From Apiosordaria backusii (taxonomy: Eukaryota > Ascomycota > Sordariomycetes > Sordariales > Lasiosphaeriaceae), in NCBI GenBank assembly GCA_030549205.1, contig JAUKTV010000015.1, forward strand, positions 186,001 through 250,000: a stretch of 64,000 nt of DNA. Direction: 5' to 3'. This document shows, piece after piece, positions 22,908 to 34,049 of this stretch. Under the pieces are notes generated by a model. That model worked only from the letters and a program-made list of their open reading frames with translations, did no database searches and was not told where the DNA came from. The position numbers and the translations under genes are program-made. How positions within the stretch are numbered: position 1 is the first letter of the stretch; every line of letters begins with the position of its first letter.

Positions 22908-25900
22908 GACTATTGAGTGCGCTAGCCGGAAGCCGTTTACAGGGTGCAGGGCGCTAACGTTTCACCGTTGCAGTGCGCTAACTGCCCGGGGCTTCGGGCT
23001 GCTTCAGGGGTCCGAAGACCACTGCGATTGCCGTGGCAGAGTGTTGGTGAGCGCTGTGATTCCAAGCCATTGGTTGTTGTTGGCCCTGTGGGTTACAGGC
23101 CAAAATACACTGTAAAGTCCACAACTAAGTGCTGTATTTCAACAGATATCCTATTTATTTCTACTATAACGATAAAAAGAAATTAACTATAAATTATAGA
23201 CTTAGTTTTTTACTAAAGGCATTGATTTTTTTACTTTTAAGCCCTATATTTATAAGTAAAATGGCCTAATTAAACGCTCTATTAGAGTATTTTTAAACCA
23301 GTTATAGGCTACAATGGTATTATTATAGCTTTCCTAATACTTATAATACTATATAGTACCTATAGTATTTAAATTAGTTAATTATACTACAGTTAGTAAT
23401 AGGGACTTAACTTCCTATTAAATACTTTATAATAAATTAAAGCCTTCCCTTTCTTATAAGCCAGACTTAAGCCGGTTTAAGGCTATAGGCTTTTCTATAA
23501 AGCTCCTTATTTCTATTAAAAAAAAGTCTAAAGTTTTAAAGCTATAGGCCTATATAGAGCCTAGTAAGCTACTGGCTATCTTTAAAAGTAAGACCTATTA
23601 AATATAGATACCGGCTAAAAGGGCAGTAGTAAAATCTTTCTTTATAAATATAGTAGACAAACCTACTGTAATTTAAAGTATTATTGCTATTTTAAAAGAG
23701 GATTTAGGCTAAGGGGAGGTAGAGCTACTATAATTAGTAAATAAAGATAGCGACCTATGCCCTAAATATAACTTAATCGGCTGACTAAGTTTGTAAATTA
23801 ACTAATAGGCTAATACTGAATAATTTTCTAGTAGTAAGCTAATTAGTAGGCTTACTATTTAAAAGGCTGTAATCGATAGTAGTTTAAAGTCTTTTAATAG
23901 GCCTATTATAGGCTTTAAGGTCAGCTTAAAACTCCCTATTAAAGACTACTTACTAATAGAAGTAGAAGAATTATATTTAAGTATAAGTAAAGATATTAAA
24001 ATAGGTACTAGTTAATTTATTAAATTAATACTAACTAAGGCTAAGGCCTATTGCTATAGGGTATTTAAGGGTCTTTTTAATACTAATTTGCTACCTTAAA
24101 TATTAAAATAAATACTAAAGAACCTTAAAAAATCCTACTAGCTAAAGGCTATATATAGTAAATTCAGACAAATAGTTAACTAAAGAACCTTTAAGTTCCT
24201 TCCTTAAAGTACTTTCCTTAAAGACTATATACTATTAATTAGTAAGTTAATACTATATAAGAAGACCGATAAAGAAAATAGGCTTTTAAAGTTTAAGGCT
24301 AGGCTAATTATTAAAGGATTTTTATAAAAGGAAGGTCTAGATTTTATAAAGACCTTCGCCTCTATTACTATACTATTTATTTAGTATATATTGCTAACTA
24401 TAGTAGCTTTACTAAACTAGGAAATAAAGTAGATCGATTTTATAAGGGTATTTTTTAATGGCTATTTAAAAGAGGAGAATTATATAGCAATATCTAAAAG
24501 CTTTTATAAGTTTTATTAAAAAATAGACTTAGCTATTAAAGCCAAGCTATATAGGTAAGGCTTTAGGCTTAAAACCAGCTAAATAATTTGCCTTTTTAAG
24601 GCCTTATATAGCTTAAAGTAAAGCTTTAGACTTTAGTAAGCTAAACTTACTAAACTATTAAAAGAAGAAGGTTTTATAGTGTTAATTTCTAACTTTACTA
24701 TCTTCTATAATCCTAAAGCCAGGATTTTTATAGTAACTTATATTAATAATTATTTAATTATTAGCTTTAATAAAGCCTATATTTAATAGTTTAAAAAAAG
24801 CTTAAATAAGGTTTACCTAATAGAAAATAAATGGCCGGCTTCCTTCTTTTTAAAGGTCTAAATAATAAAAGATAAACGTCGCTCTCTTCTATAGCTTAGC
24901 TAAGCCTAGTATATATAAAAAGCAATTAAGACCTTTAGCTTCGAAAATAGCCGTAAAATACTAGTTCTCTTATAGTCTAGAATAGTAGCCTAGTATAAAG
25001 ACCCTAAACTAAAAGGAAGCTTTATAAGTAAGTTAGATTATACACTATTCTAATGTATAGTAGGTACTGTAATATATTTAATAACTTAAATAAGGCCTGA
25101 TAATGCTTTTACAGTATAGTAGCTTTTAAAGAGTATATAGTAACTTACTATAATAAGCCTAAACGCTATTAAAAACCTTTTAAAGTATCTAAACAGTATA
25201 GAAAATTTAATAATTGCCTATAGCTATACTATTAAACCTATTGAAAAAGAAGGTACTATAGTACCTATAGGCTTTATAGATTTAGACTTTATAAAGGACT
25301 TAAAGGACTTAAAATCTACCTATAGCTTTGTATTTAAAGTAGCTGGAGGCTTTATAAGCTGGAAATTAAAGAAGGCTAGTACTATAAGCCTCTTTACTTT
25401 AGAGGCTAAAACCGATATACTTATTGAAGCTATTTATAAGGCTTTATAGATTAAGGGGGTTTATAAAGAGTTAGAATATACTCTAGTAAGCTTTACCTTT
25501 TTATATAGTAATAATATTGGCTCTATAATTACTATTTATAATTTAGCCCTTTACAATTATACTAAGTATATACTATTAAAATACTATTAGGTTAAAAAGT
25601 AAGTTAAAGTACTATAGGTTACTATTAATTACTTAAATACTAAATAAATACCAGCTAATGGGCTAATTAAACTACTGGCTAGCTAAAAATTTAAAACCTT
25701 TATAGGTCTTTTAAGCTTAAAGAATAGGCCTATAGAAGAAAAGTTAATAGAGGAATAGATTGGAAAACCACCCTCCCTATATTTAATTTTCCTTTATAAT
25801 TTAACTTATAAAAGTAATTACTTAACGCTTAAATATATAGGCCTTAACGCCTTATATACCTTATATTTTAGTTTTTTAATTAGCTAGTTAGTTTATTAGT

Positions 25901-25954
25901 TTTAGCTTACTACGGTAAGCCTTAGATTTAAATCTAAGCCTACCATTTACTATA

Positions 25955-25967
25955 AGTAAAGGAGGGG
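25955..25967 (+). promoter_or_regulatory. Copia-B polypurine tract
   Basis: The run aaaggagggg stands directly before the 3' LTR start at 25968. Such tracts prime plus-strand DNA synthesis in LTR retrotransposons. It is well preserved here. In copy 3 the same site is reduced to A and T (about 36798-36810, reverse strand). Confidence 0.8.
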
Positions 25968-26801
25968 TATTAAACTAGGTCCCTAAAAAGCCTAAGTTTA
26001 CAGTAGGTAGCTGCTATTATACTATATGGTAGAAGCTTAAGCTGGAAAGCCTACCCGTTAATTACCCGGCATTTACCCGGCACCTTACTTTACTGCAGGG
26101 CTATTTAAAGGCTTACATCCTATTAACCAGTAGGCCAAATTGCCTGTAATTTTATATTTAGGCTATTAAGGCCTACTATTGTAGGCAGTATAAGTAGCCT
26201 GACCCTAACCTTATGTTAACTTGCACTTTAGGTTGGGGGTGTTTGGTTTTGCGGCTCTTTTATATAGCTGTAAGTCGATTTTTAGAGAGCTATAAACCAT
26301 ACTAACTTAGCTGCCTATAAGACCTGTAGTTAACTACTGGGCTAGCCAAATTAGCTAAGAATTGGTAAGCCTATAGTTAAGTAGGTATATTATTACTATA
26401 CTAAATTATAGGCCTGTAGGCCCTGTAAGTCGGGAGCTATAGAGGGCTTAGTAAGTGGTTTACAGGGCTTGGCAAACCTCGGGTTTAACTAAGCTATACT
26501 CTGGCCTATCTGCCCGCTAGGGTATGCAAGGCACTGTATGTCAGTCGGTGGGTATGTAATAGAGGTCGAGTACAAACCTTACTATAGAGACTATTATAGT
26601 GGATTTACAGAAGGCTAGTACTACAATACAATTGTTTACCCACTATATTTCTGTTCTACAGCACCTGCGTGGTGCTATATTCTAGTACCCCAGCACTGAG
26701 CTATAGGTATTATGCGTAAGACTTCCGCTGCACTGTGAGCTAGTGTGTGAGCACTAATTACAGGGCCCTTAGGCCTGTAATTGGCCATACCTATTCCAAT
26801 A
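25968..26801 (+). repeat. Copia-B 3' LTR
   Basis: It has the same 834 bp length as the 5' LTR. The inner first 280 bp are more mutated than in the 5' LTR, and the outer 400 bp are clearly less mutated (tctgcccgctagggtatgca, gcacctgcgtggtgc). Confidence 0.95.
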
Positions 26802-26806
26802 AAATA

Positions 26807-27669
26807 CAATAGGCTTTAATAGTGCCTTTAAATCTACTAAAAGGCCTATATTATAAAGGCAGTTAAGTACTTTAAAATCAGTACTAAGTTAACTTCCCTT
26901 CTATTAAGCCTTAGAATTATAGGTAAAGGTAATAGGCTTAAAACCTCTATAAGCCCCTTTAATTAATATCTATATCGATAATTAATTAGTATTTTAATAT
27001 ATACTATAGTTTAAATTAAACCTAATATAGCCTTTAGTATTTAATAGCTTTTATAATACCTAATATAGCCTACTAATACCTACTTAAAAGCTATAAAATC
27101 ACTACTTTCCTACCTCTATTTCAGTATTTACAGTGCTATTAGTTATAGTTCTAATAGTAACTTAAAGCCTATCGGTTTTACTAATAGTAACTAAATTAAA
27201 TATAAGGAAAACGCTAAATCTACCTATAGTTAACAATTTACCTTAATTAAAAAACCTATTAACTAAAAATCTAAAAAAGCATCTACTATATCCTTTAACA
27301 CTTTAAAGGCCGAATATACTAGGCTTATCGAAGGCCTTAAGAAAGCTATATAGCTTAGGGGTCTTTTTTAAGAAATTTCCAAGCTTATTATAGGCCCTAC
27401 TTCCCTATTATATAATAACGAAGGCTCTATTGCCATTACTTATAGTAATAAGTATAATCGCTAAACTAAATATACTTTAATTCGATTTTAAAAGGTTAAA
27501 GAGGCTATATCTATTAAAGTCATTACTATAACCTACCTTCCTATAAAGGAGATACTTACTAACAGCCTTATTAAAGCCTTACTTATAGCGCTATTTAATA
27601 CCTTCGTTTTACTATTAAACCTTTTTAAGCCTTTTTAATTAGTACTATATACTATAATTATAGAGAAGG
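26807..27669 (+). pseudogene. Copia-A gag-pol, second part (end of reverse transcriptase, RNase H)
   Basis: This continues the reading interrupted at 18512. The block near 26995-27110 corresponds to the region before RNase H (IKPNIAFSI). RNase H follows at about 27110-27600 with SLLSYLYFSI, KPIGFTNSN, ISFNTLKAEYTRLIEGLKKA, LLYNNEGSIAITYSNK and KEILTNSLIKALL. Stops at former Gln codons interrupt it. A purine-rich tract (agagaagg) precedes the 3' LTR at 27670. Confidence 0.86.
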
Positions 27670-28302
27670 TATTAAAATACAGTACTTAATTATAGACTTT
27701 ACAGTATATTTTAGCCTATAACCTATAGGGCCAATAATAACCAATAGCTTAAAATCACAGTACTTACTAATACTTTATTATAGTAATTGCAGTAGTCTTT
27801 AAACCCCTAAAGTAACTTAAAGCTTTAAGCAGTTAGTATACTATAACGGTAAAACATTAATGCCCTATATTTTATAAACGGCTTTTAATTAACAGACTTA
27901 ATAGGCATTTAGGCCTTATAGTTAGCGGACTTAATAGGCATTTAGGCCTTATAGTTAATAGACTTAACAGGTATTTAGGCCTTAGAATAGAAAGAGGTTT
28001 GGAAAGTAATATAAAGCTAAAGACCTATAATAGGTCTTATCCTTTACGACTATTTACTATAATATTTTCCTAATTAATAAGTCAATTTAATATACTAATT
28101 CACTATATCTTATAGTACCTTATAAACCTATATTATAGTATCTACCTTTTATATATTATAAGGCATCGCCCCTATAATCTACCTTCCTTTAGTACTTAGC
28201 CACTGTCGTATACTGCAAACAAAGCCCTCTTCGCTCTCAGTATTCTGCGCCGTTCCCTGCACAGGTCTATACCTATAGGCCTGTAAGACACCTATCTCAA
28301 CA
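27670..28302 (+). repeat. Copia-A 3' LTR
   Basis: It is 633 bp, equal to the 5' LTR. The inner start is degraded (tattaaaatacagtactt), while the outer 110 bp keep CpA and CpG sites (gccactgtcg, ttctgcgccgttccctgcac). Confidence 0.93.
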
Positions 28303-28891
28303 GTAAGTTTAAACTTGTTATTATTTAATATTAGAATTTTATATTTATAGGCTTTTAATATAACTGTATATTATTATTATATTAATACTATTTTTTAATT
28401 ATTAAATTATATAAAATAGACCTATATTTAATATTATAATCAATTAAATTTTAATATAGTAAATACTATAGAAAAGTAATATAATAGGTAATATAAGAAA
28501 AGAATATAGTAAGTAATATAAGAAAAGAATAGTAAAGAAAAGTAATAAATAGGATCTTTTTTAACTTTATATAGATATTAATATTTAGCTTTAGTATAAG
28601 TTAATAAAGAAGTTATCGGTACAATTATAAGTAATTCGGTAATAAAAGAAACGTTTAAAAGGTTTAACTATAATATTATTATATAATCTTATTATTAAAT
28701 TCGATAGTAAAAGGTTTAGCTATATAATAAATACGTAATAAGTATATAATAATTATATAACTATAACGGTAGCCCTAGGTAATTTAAATAGTATACTAAA
28801 TTAACTATAAAGAAAACTAACGCTAGGTATAATATTATAAAAGAATTCTTTTTTTAAAAACTCTACTTTTTAAAAAGATATATTATTATTA

Positions 28892-29133
28892 TATTCATAA
28901 TATATTTTAATTATTAACTTATATAAGTTAAATTTATCTTAAATATTATAAATAGTTAATTAAATTAAAAATAATAAAAGATAATAATAAATAAGATCTT
29001 TTTTACCTTTATATAAATATTCATATTTAACTTTAATATGAATCGATAAAAGAGTTATTAATATAATTATAAGAAGAATTAATATTAAATATAGTATTAT
29101 AAAATAGTTTTTTTATAATTCCTTTTTTAAAGA
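28892..29133 (+). mobile_element. Right part of the outermost old R fragment
   Basis: It continues the R sequence broken at 13251 (ttcataatatattttaattattaa for the R tgctatctttcagtcgttaa segment) to a degraded 3' end near 29130. The 3' flank atatattattttttaa resembles the sequence at about 13185, consistent with a target duplication. Confidence 0.55.
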
Positions 29134-29988
29134 AATATATTATTTTTTAACTTTAAAATCTTATATTTATAAGGTTTAAATATAATTATATATCTCTTTA
29201 AGAAGTAAAGCTTTTAAAAAGAAATTTCTTTTACAATACTATACCGGGTATTAATTTTCTTTATAGTTAATTTAATATACTACTTAAATTATTTAGGGTT
29301 ATTTATTATAGTTATATATTTATTATATAGTTAAACTTCTTATCGTTAAATTTAATAATAAATTTATAAAATAATAGTATAATTAAACCCTTTAAATACG
29401 TTCTTTATTATTAAATTACTTATAACTGTATTAATATTAACCTATATTAAAGTTAAATATGAATATCTATATAAAGTTAAAAAGGATCTTATTTACTTTT
29501 TTTTTATTCCTTTTCTATTATATTTCTTTCCTATATTATTTACTATATTACTTTCTTATATTACCTATTATATTCCACTTTTATATTACTTACTATATTA
29601 AAATTTAATTAATTATTTATAATAATAAATATAAGTCTATTTTATATAACTTAATAATTAAAAAATAATATTAATATAATAATAATATATAATTTACTGT
29701 ACCGAAAGTTTATAAATACAAAATCCTAAATCGCTATAAATACTTCGAATTTATTAATATAATAATACCTATATTAAAGAAAGATAATAATAAGTAAAAT
29801 ATAAATATTATTTTTATTAAAAAGTTAACTATATATATTATTACTACGTTATTTTATACTAAATATATTAATCTTTATTAATTTAGATAGGATTTAATCG
29901 GTTTTAAATTAAAGTATTAGATTAATAATAAAACTATTTAAAAGAAAGCTTTTAAAAAAATAAAAGATTAGTTAATAAAGTTAATTCA
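29134..29988. mobile_element. Reverse family R copy (29191-29988) with a remnant of its R target
   Basis: 29134-29190 is an R-like forward remnant (actttaaaatcttatatttataag). From 29191 (tatctctttaagaagtaaag) a reverse R copy runs through about four minisatellite units (29500-29600) to the 5' quarter of the family, then is lost at about 29988. It keeps a few CpG sites (ataccgggtatt). Confidence 0.7.
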
Positions 29989-31460
29989 AAAACTTACATT
30001 TAATATCTTTAATATAATTGCTTATTATATAAGTATTATATTAAAACCTTGTATATTATTAAGTAATTAACATGGTTTTTATAGAGATAAAATTTAAAAA
30101 CGTTAGTAGTATTATTAATTAATTAACTTTAAATATAAATATATTTAATATAATTATTAATAAAGTAATTAATATTAGCCTTTAAAAAAATTTTTAGACT
30201 ATATATAAAATTTAACGGTATTCTTTAAAAACTTAATATACTATAAAGAAAGAAGGTTAACCTTTATGTTTTTATTTACTTTAATAAAAGATATAATTAA
30301 ATATTTAAATAAATTAAAGGTATTTATTTAATTAAAAAACAACTAATTTAAATATAGTTTTAAGCTTTTAATAGGATTTAAAATTTATAAACCGCGGCCT
30401 ATAATTTATTACTTTTTATTAAAAAAGAGAAAACTTTATATAAATTTATTTTAAATTTTAATAATTTAATAAAGAAAATTACTTTAGTAATAAATAGCGT
30501 TTTAATTGTAATTAAATTTTATCGTTAAAGTATAGAGTTTTTATATTTATTTATTAAAAGTAACGGTTATAAAGGTTTAGATTTTTATTTTATAAAATAG
30601 AGCTTTAAAATCGGATTTATATATTTTTTTAAATTAAAGAAAGTTAATAATACTTTTAAAAGTAAGTTTAAAGTTTAATAAAAAAGATTAAGGCCTTTAA
30701 AGTTAAAATAATAGGTATAGTATTTAATTACATTATATTATATAATTTAATATACTTTTAAATAAAGAACTACTTTTAAAGAAATTTGTTTATAATTTAA
30801 TAGTAGAATGTTTAAATTAGTTTATTAATAAAAATAAAGTTAACTTATATTAATAATTATAATGGTATTTTAATTATTATTAAAGTTAAAATTATCGTCT
30901 TTATATACTATAGTAATATAAATAATAATAAAGTAAAGTATAGTAAACGCTTTAAATTATTAATAAAGGATCGAATTTTAACTTATTTTATTTGCTTTAA
31001 AGAGGTTTAAAAACTATATTAAAATTAGCCTATTTATATATTATATTAGTACGTTAAGTTACCTTAATTAATTTTATAACTATAATATTTATTTTAATAA
31101 ATTAATTATAATTAATCGATTTAATTAAAGTATAACGTTAAACTTTACTTAACTATAAGTTATATTAACTTTATTTTTTTAAGTATTAATTCTAATAGAA
31201 TTTAACGTTTTTTTTAAATAAAGAAGATTAGATTAAAATAATAGAAAGATAATATATTATATAAAGTAAAGTATAAATAAGTAATAGTTAATTATTAGGA
31301 TTTTAATTTAAAGAAAGAAAAAGAGGAATTATTCAAATTATAGGTTTACAAGTAAAATAAATACCGAAATACTTTACTTTTAAAATAAACTTAATATAGG
31401 GTAAAGAGTAGGGTAAATTATAGACTAATAAAGTATATTAAGGCTATAATAAAAGTTAAA
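29989..31460 (+). other. Unclassified degraded element, related to 58190-58560
   Basis: No frame is open. Reading stops as Gln gives long Lys/Ile-rich stretches that I cannot assign to a family. The last part (about 31230-31450, with agaaagaaaaagaggaatta) matches the reverse complement of about 58340-58560, so this is a repeated element present at least twice. A local CpG-rich spot (aaaccgcggcc) lies at about 30392. Confidence 0.5.
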
Positions 31461-31610
31461 TAGTAATATTTATATAAAATAAAAAAAATCCTATTTACTT
31501 TATTTCACCGTTTTTTTATATTATTTAAAATTTAATCGATTATTTATAGTATCATATATATTAACGTTAAATATAATGTTATAAACAATTCTTTTTTAAA
31601 AGATTCCTAT
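31461..31610. mobile_element. Two short family R fragments in opposite orientation
   Basis: About 31461-31556 follows the reverse complement of R around the aaggatcctatctact to cgattacag region. About 31558-31608 follows the forward R 3' end (taacgttaaatataatgtta). Confidence 0.5.
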
Positions 31611-31615
31611 ATTTT

Positions 31616-32265
31616 ATTAATTAATAAATTAAATTATTTATAATCTTATATATAGGTTATTAAGGCTTATTATTATAAATGATATAAATGGCTTAACCTT
31701 AATTCTGTATTAACTTATACTTTAAATTAAAGGTATTTAATTTTACAGCCCTTTTATATAATTATAAGTTAACTTTTAAAAAGTTATAAATTATACTAAT
31801 TTAATTACTTATAAAACCTACATTTAATTAAATTAATTAAATTAACTTAAAATTAATAGGCTTATAATTAAATAAGTGTATAGGCCTTATAGGTTAAAAG
31901 TTATAAAGAGTTTAATAAATAGTTTATAAGGTTTAATAAACTTTAAGGTTAATTAAACTATACTTGAATCTATTTACTTATTAAGGTATATAAAGTATTA
32001 TATATTAATTAATAAATATATAGTAAAAGTTAAACATAAACTTTATTATAGAAAATATTATAGTAGATTTATAGAAGGTTAATATTATAATATAATTATT
32101 TATTTACTATATTTTTATTTTATAATATTTATAAAGTACTGTATTTTAATACTTTAATATTAAGTTATAAATATTATATATAAAATTTTTACTGTACTGT
32201 AAGCTAATATATAAGTATTAATTATAAGGCCTTTAAGCCTATAATTGGTTATATCTATTTCAATA
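31616..32265 (+). repeat. Copia-B LTR fragment, lacking its first 150 bp or so
   Basis: It follows the Copia-B LTR from the gtaggccaaattgcctg region to the terminal attggccatacctattccaata (here ttggttatatctatttcaata). It is heavily RIP-mutated. Its first part is absent, and no Copia-B interior is attached. Confidence 0.8.
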
Positions 32266-32728
32266 ATATTATAGATAGTTAATTAAATTTTAATATAGTA
32301 AGTAATATAAAAAAGAAATATAGTAAGTAATATAAGAAAGGAATATAGTAAGTAATATAGAAAAGGAATAGTAAAGAAAAGTAAATAAAATCTTTTTTAA
32401 CCTTATATAGGCGTTAGTATTTAGCTTTAATATAAGTTAACGAAAGAATTATTAATGCGATTATAAGTAATTCGATAATAGAAAAGGTATTTAAAAAGTT
32501 TAATTATAATATTATTATATAAGTTTATTATTAAATTTAACGGTAAAAGGTTTAACTATATAGTAAGTATATAATAAGTATATAATAAGAATATAATGAG
32601 AATATAATTATAACGGTCGTTTTAAGTAATTTAAGTAGTATATTAGATTAACTATAAAGAAAACTAACGTTAGGTATAGTATTATAAAAGAAACTTTTTT
32701 TAAAAGCTCTACTTTTTAGAGAGATACG
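32266..32728 (+). mobile_element. 5'-truncated family R copy
   Basis: It runs from the R middle (attatagatagttaattaaa) over three minisatellite units (about 32300-32370) to the 3' end ctctactttttagagagata. Several CpG sites remain (taacgaaag, ataacggtcg), so it is of intermediate age. Confidence 0.75.
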
Positions 32729-32734
32729 ATATAT

Positions 32735-33045
32735 ATATTATTATTATATTATTTTTAATTAAGATATTTACCTTTATTAATTTAAATAGAGTTTTATAAA
32801 GTTTAAATAAGTATAGTAAATTAATAATTATAATAATTAAAAGAATGTATTTATATAGAAGAATAAAGTAAAAATATAATTAAGAAAGTTAATTTTAATT
32901 ATAATAATTATAATAATAATAAATAAAATAGTTTAATAAGTAATTAATTTAATAATTATATAAAATAACTTAATGATATTATTATAATAATTATAAATAT
33001 CTATATATTATACTTTATATATATACTATCGAATTTAAAGAAAGA
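32735..33045 (-). mobile_element. Family R fragment, 5' part only
   Basis: This is the reverse complement of the R 5' third, ending in tatatatactatcgaattta for the ataccaccgaaccttaag terminus. It lacks the 3' part and is heavily mutated. Confidence 0.6.
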
Positions 33046-34049
33046 TAATAATAATAAATAATTAATTCAATAGTTTAAAGTTGATTTTTAAAACTTTATT
33101 AATTTAATAATATTACTTTTATAGAATTTAAATAAGAGCTTATTATACTTTATTTCTCTTTCTATTATAATTACAATTAAGTTTTTTATTATTAAATTAC
33201 TTATTTATTTTAACATTAAATTAACCTTTATCTTTGTTATAAAATATTTTATTATTAAACGAATTATTATATTTGTTATTAAATCAATTATTATCTTTAA
33301 AATTAAATCTTCTATTATCCTTTTTATTAAATAATCTATTACTTTTTATATTAAATTAATTAATGTTAAAATAACTATTACCTGTTTATTAATTATAATA
33401 TTATATGTTACCGATATTATAATATATATTTACTTTATAATAAGGCTTTAGAAATTAATACTAATTAAAGATAAAGAAAAGGATATTAAATAGCAATAAT
33501 AAATAAATACCTAATAAATTAATTTATCTTTATAAATTATTATTATATATTTATATTTAAATTCTATACTATTATATTTAATTTTATAGCTTGATATTTT
33601 TATATTTAATTAAAAGCTTTATATATTACTCTTAATTTAAAACTTCATATTATTATATTTAGTTTAAAATTAAATTATTATTTTTAACTTAAAGCTTTAT
33701 ATAAAAAGAATAAAACAAAAGTAAAGTATTATATATATTTAATTTAAGGCTTTATATTTCATTGTTCTTAATTTTTTTTTTATAATATAGGTATAAATAT
33801 TAAAGTATAAACTTTAAATTAAGCTAATAAATTAAGCCTTAATACTAAAAAAAAGAAGTATTTAAATATTACTTATTATAGAAATTAATACAAGCTATTA
33901 AAAGGTAGTATTTTCTTTTAATTAAAGGATATTATAATAGAAGATATAAATATTATAGCGATTTTAATTTATATTTTTATTTATAAATAACTACTTTATA
34001 TAGTAAATACTAATCTATATAACATATTACTATAAATTATTAAACCTAT
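33046..34049. other. Unassigned stretch with two degenerate tandem repeats
   Basis: Around 33230-33370 a period of about 25 bp is visible (attattaaa followed by attatta variants), with an Asn-rich reverse-strand translation such as Gag linkers show. Around 33545-33760 units of about 28 bp of the form atttaatttaaagctttata repeat about seven times with many changes. No gene is recognised. Confidence 0.45.

Larger units (their letters stand above)
22466..23144 (-). repeat. Solo LTR of the Copia-A family, almost free of RIP
   Basis: This 679 bp segment begins tgttgagataggtgtctc and ends gctgtatttcaaca. It is the reverse complement of the Copia-A LTR. The flanks gatac (22461-22465) and gatat (23145-23149) are a 5 bp duplication with one C-to-T change. 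CpA, TpG and GC-rich stretches are intact, so it differs sharply from the surrounding Copia-B sequence. It has 46 bp more than the 633 bp Copia-A LTRs. No internal region is attached, as expected after LTR-LTR recombination. Confidence 0.93.
19600..25760 (+). pseudogene. Copia-B gag-pol, RIP-broken and interrupted by a solo LTR
   Basis: The Gag region (about 19700-21060) ends in a Lys/Pro-rich stretch. A protease and GAG-pre-integrase region lies at about 21230-21570 (FKNALYISQFNINLFNS). Integrase begins before 22460 and continues after the solo LTR to about 23650. Reverse transcriptase is at about 24250-24990 with KFKARLIIKGF, GLDFIKTFASI and ALYSLKQSF. The catalytic box at 24740-24765 is YINNYLI, with both Asp changed to Asn. 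RNase H is at about 25230-25700 (GFIDLDF, FISWKLKKASTISLFTLEAK, YTKYILLKYY). Many stops are TAG/TAA at Gln or Trp positions. It is not functional. Confidence 0.9.
18513..26801 (+). mobile_element. Copia-B copy 2, complete Ty1/copia retrotransposon inside Copia-A
   Basis: Direct 834 bp LTRs (18513-19346 and 25968-26801) with ends TGTTA/TATTA and AATA flank an interior with the Ty1/copia domain order. The target duplication aaata lies at 18508-18512 and 26802-26806. Joining the flanks restores the Copia-A reverse transcriptase frame (YFFSIQIK then YNRLQQ, with stops read as Gln). It is less mutated than the two reverse copies at 1-5962 and 36608-52705. A solo LTR of the Copia-A family sits inside its integrase. 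Confidence 0.96.
13653..28302 (+). mobile_element. Copia-A, complete Ty1/copia LTR retrotransposon (RIP-degraded), hosting Copia-B
   Basis: Two direct 633 bp LTRs (13653-14285 and 27670-28302) begin TGTTG/TATTA and end CAACA/TAATA. They are flanked by gtaag at 13648-13652 and 28303-28307. The interior encodes, in order, Gag, protease, integrase, reverse transcriptase and RNase H, the Ty1/copia order. It is cut at 18512 within reverse transcriptase by the 8.3 kb Copia-B, so the original element was about 6.36 kb. All frames are broken by RIP stops. Confidence 0.95.
13252..28878 (+). mobile_element. Full-length family R copy split by Copia-A
   Basis: R sequence runs from 13252 (gtttaaggttcgatag) to 13652 and resumes at 28303 through the 3' end at about 28878. 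The 13 bp duplication tatattattatta lies at 13239-13251 and 28879-28891. The interruption at 13652/28303 is exactly the Copia-A element with its 5 bp duplication gtaag. The right half has about three minisatellite units (28460-28530). Confidence 0.88.

Noticed and set aside
22801..23186. Open frames of 104 and 80 codons on the plus strand
   Set aside because: Both run antisense through the unmutated solo LTR and are open only because this segment escaped RIP stops. They overlap each other and end in LTR or Copia-B sequence.
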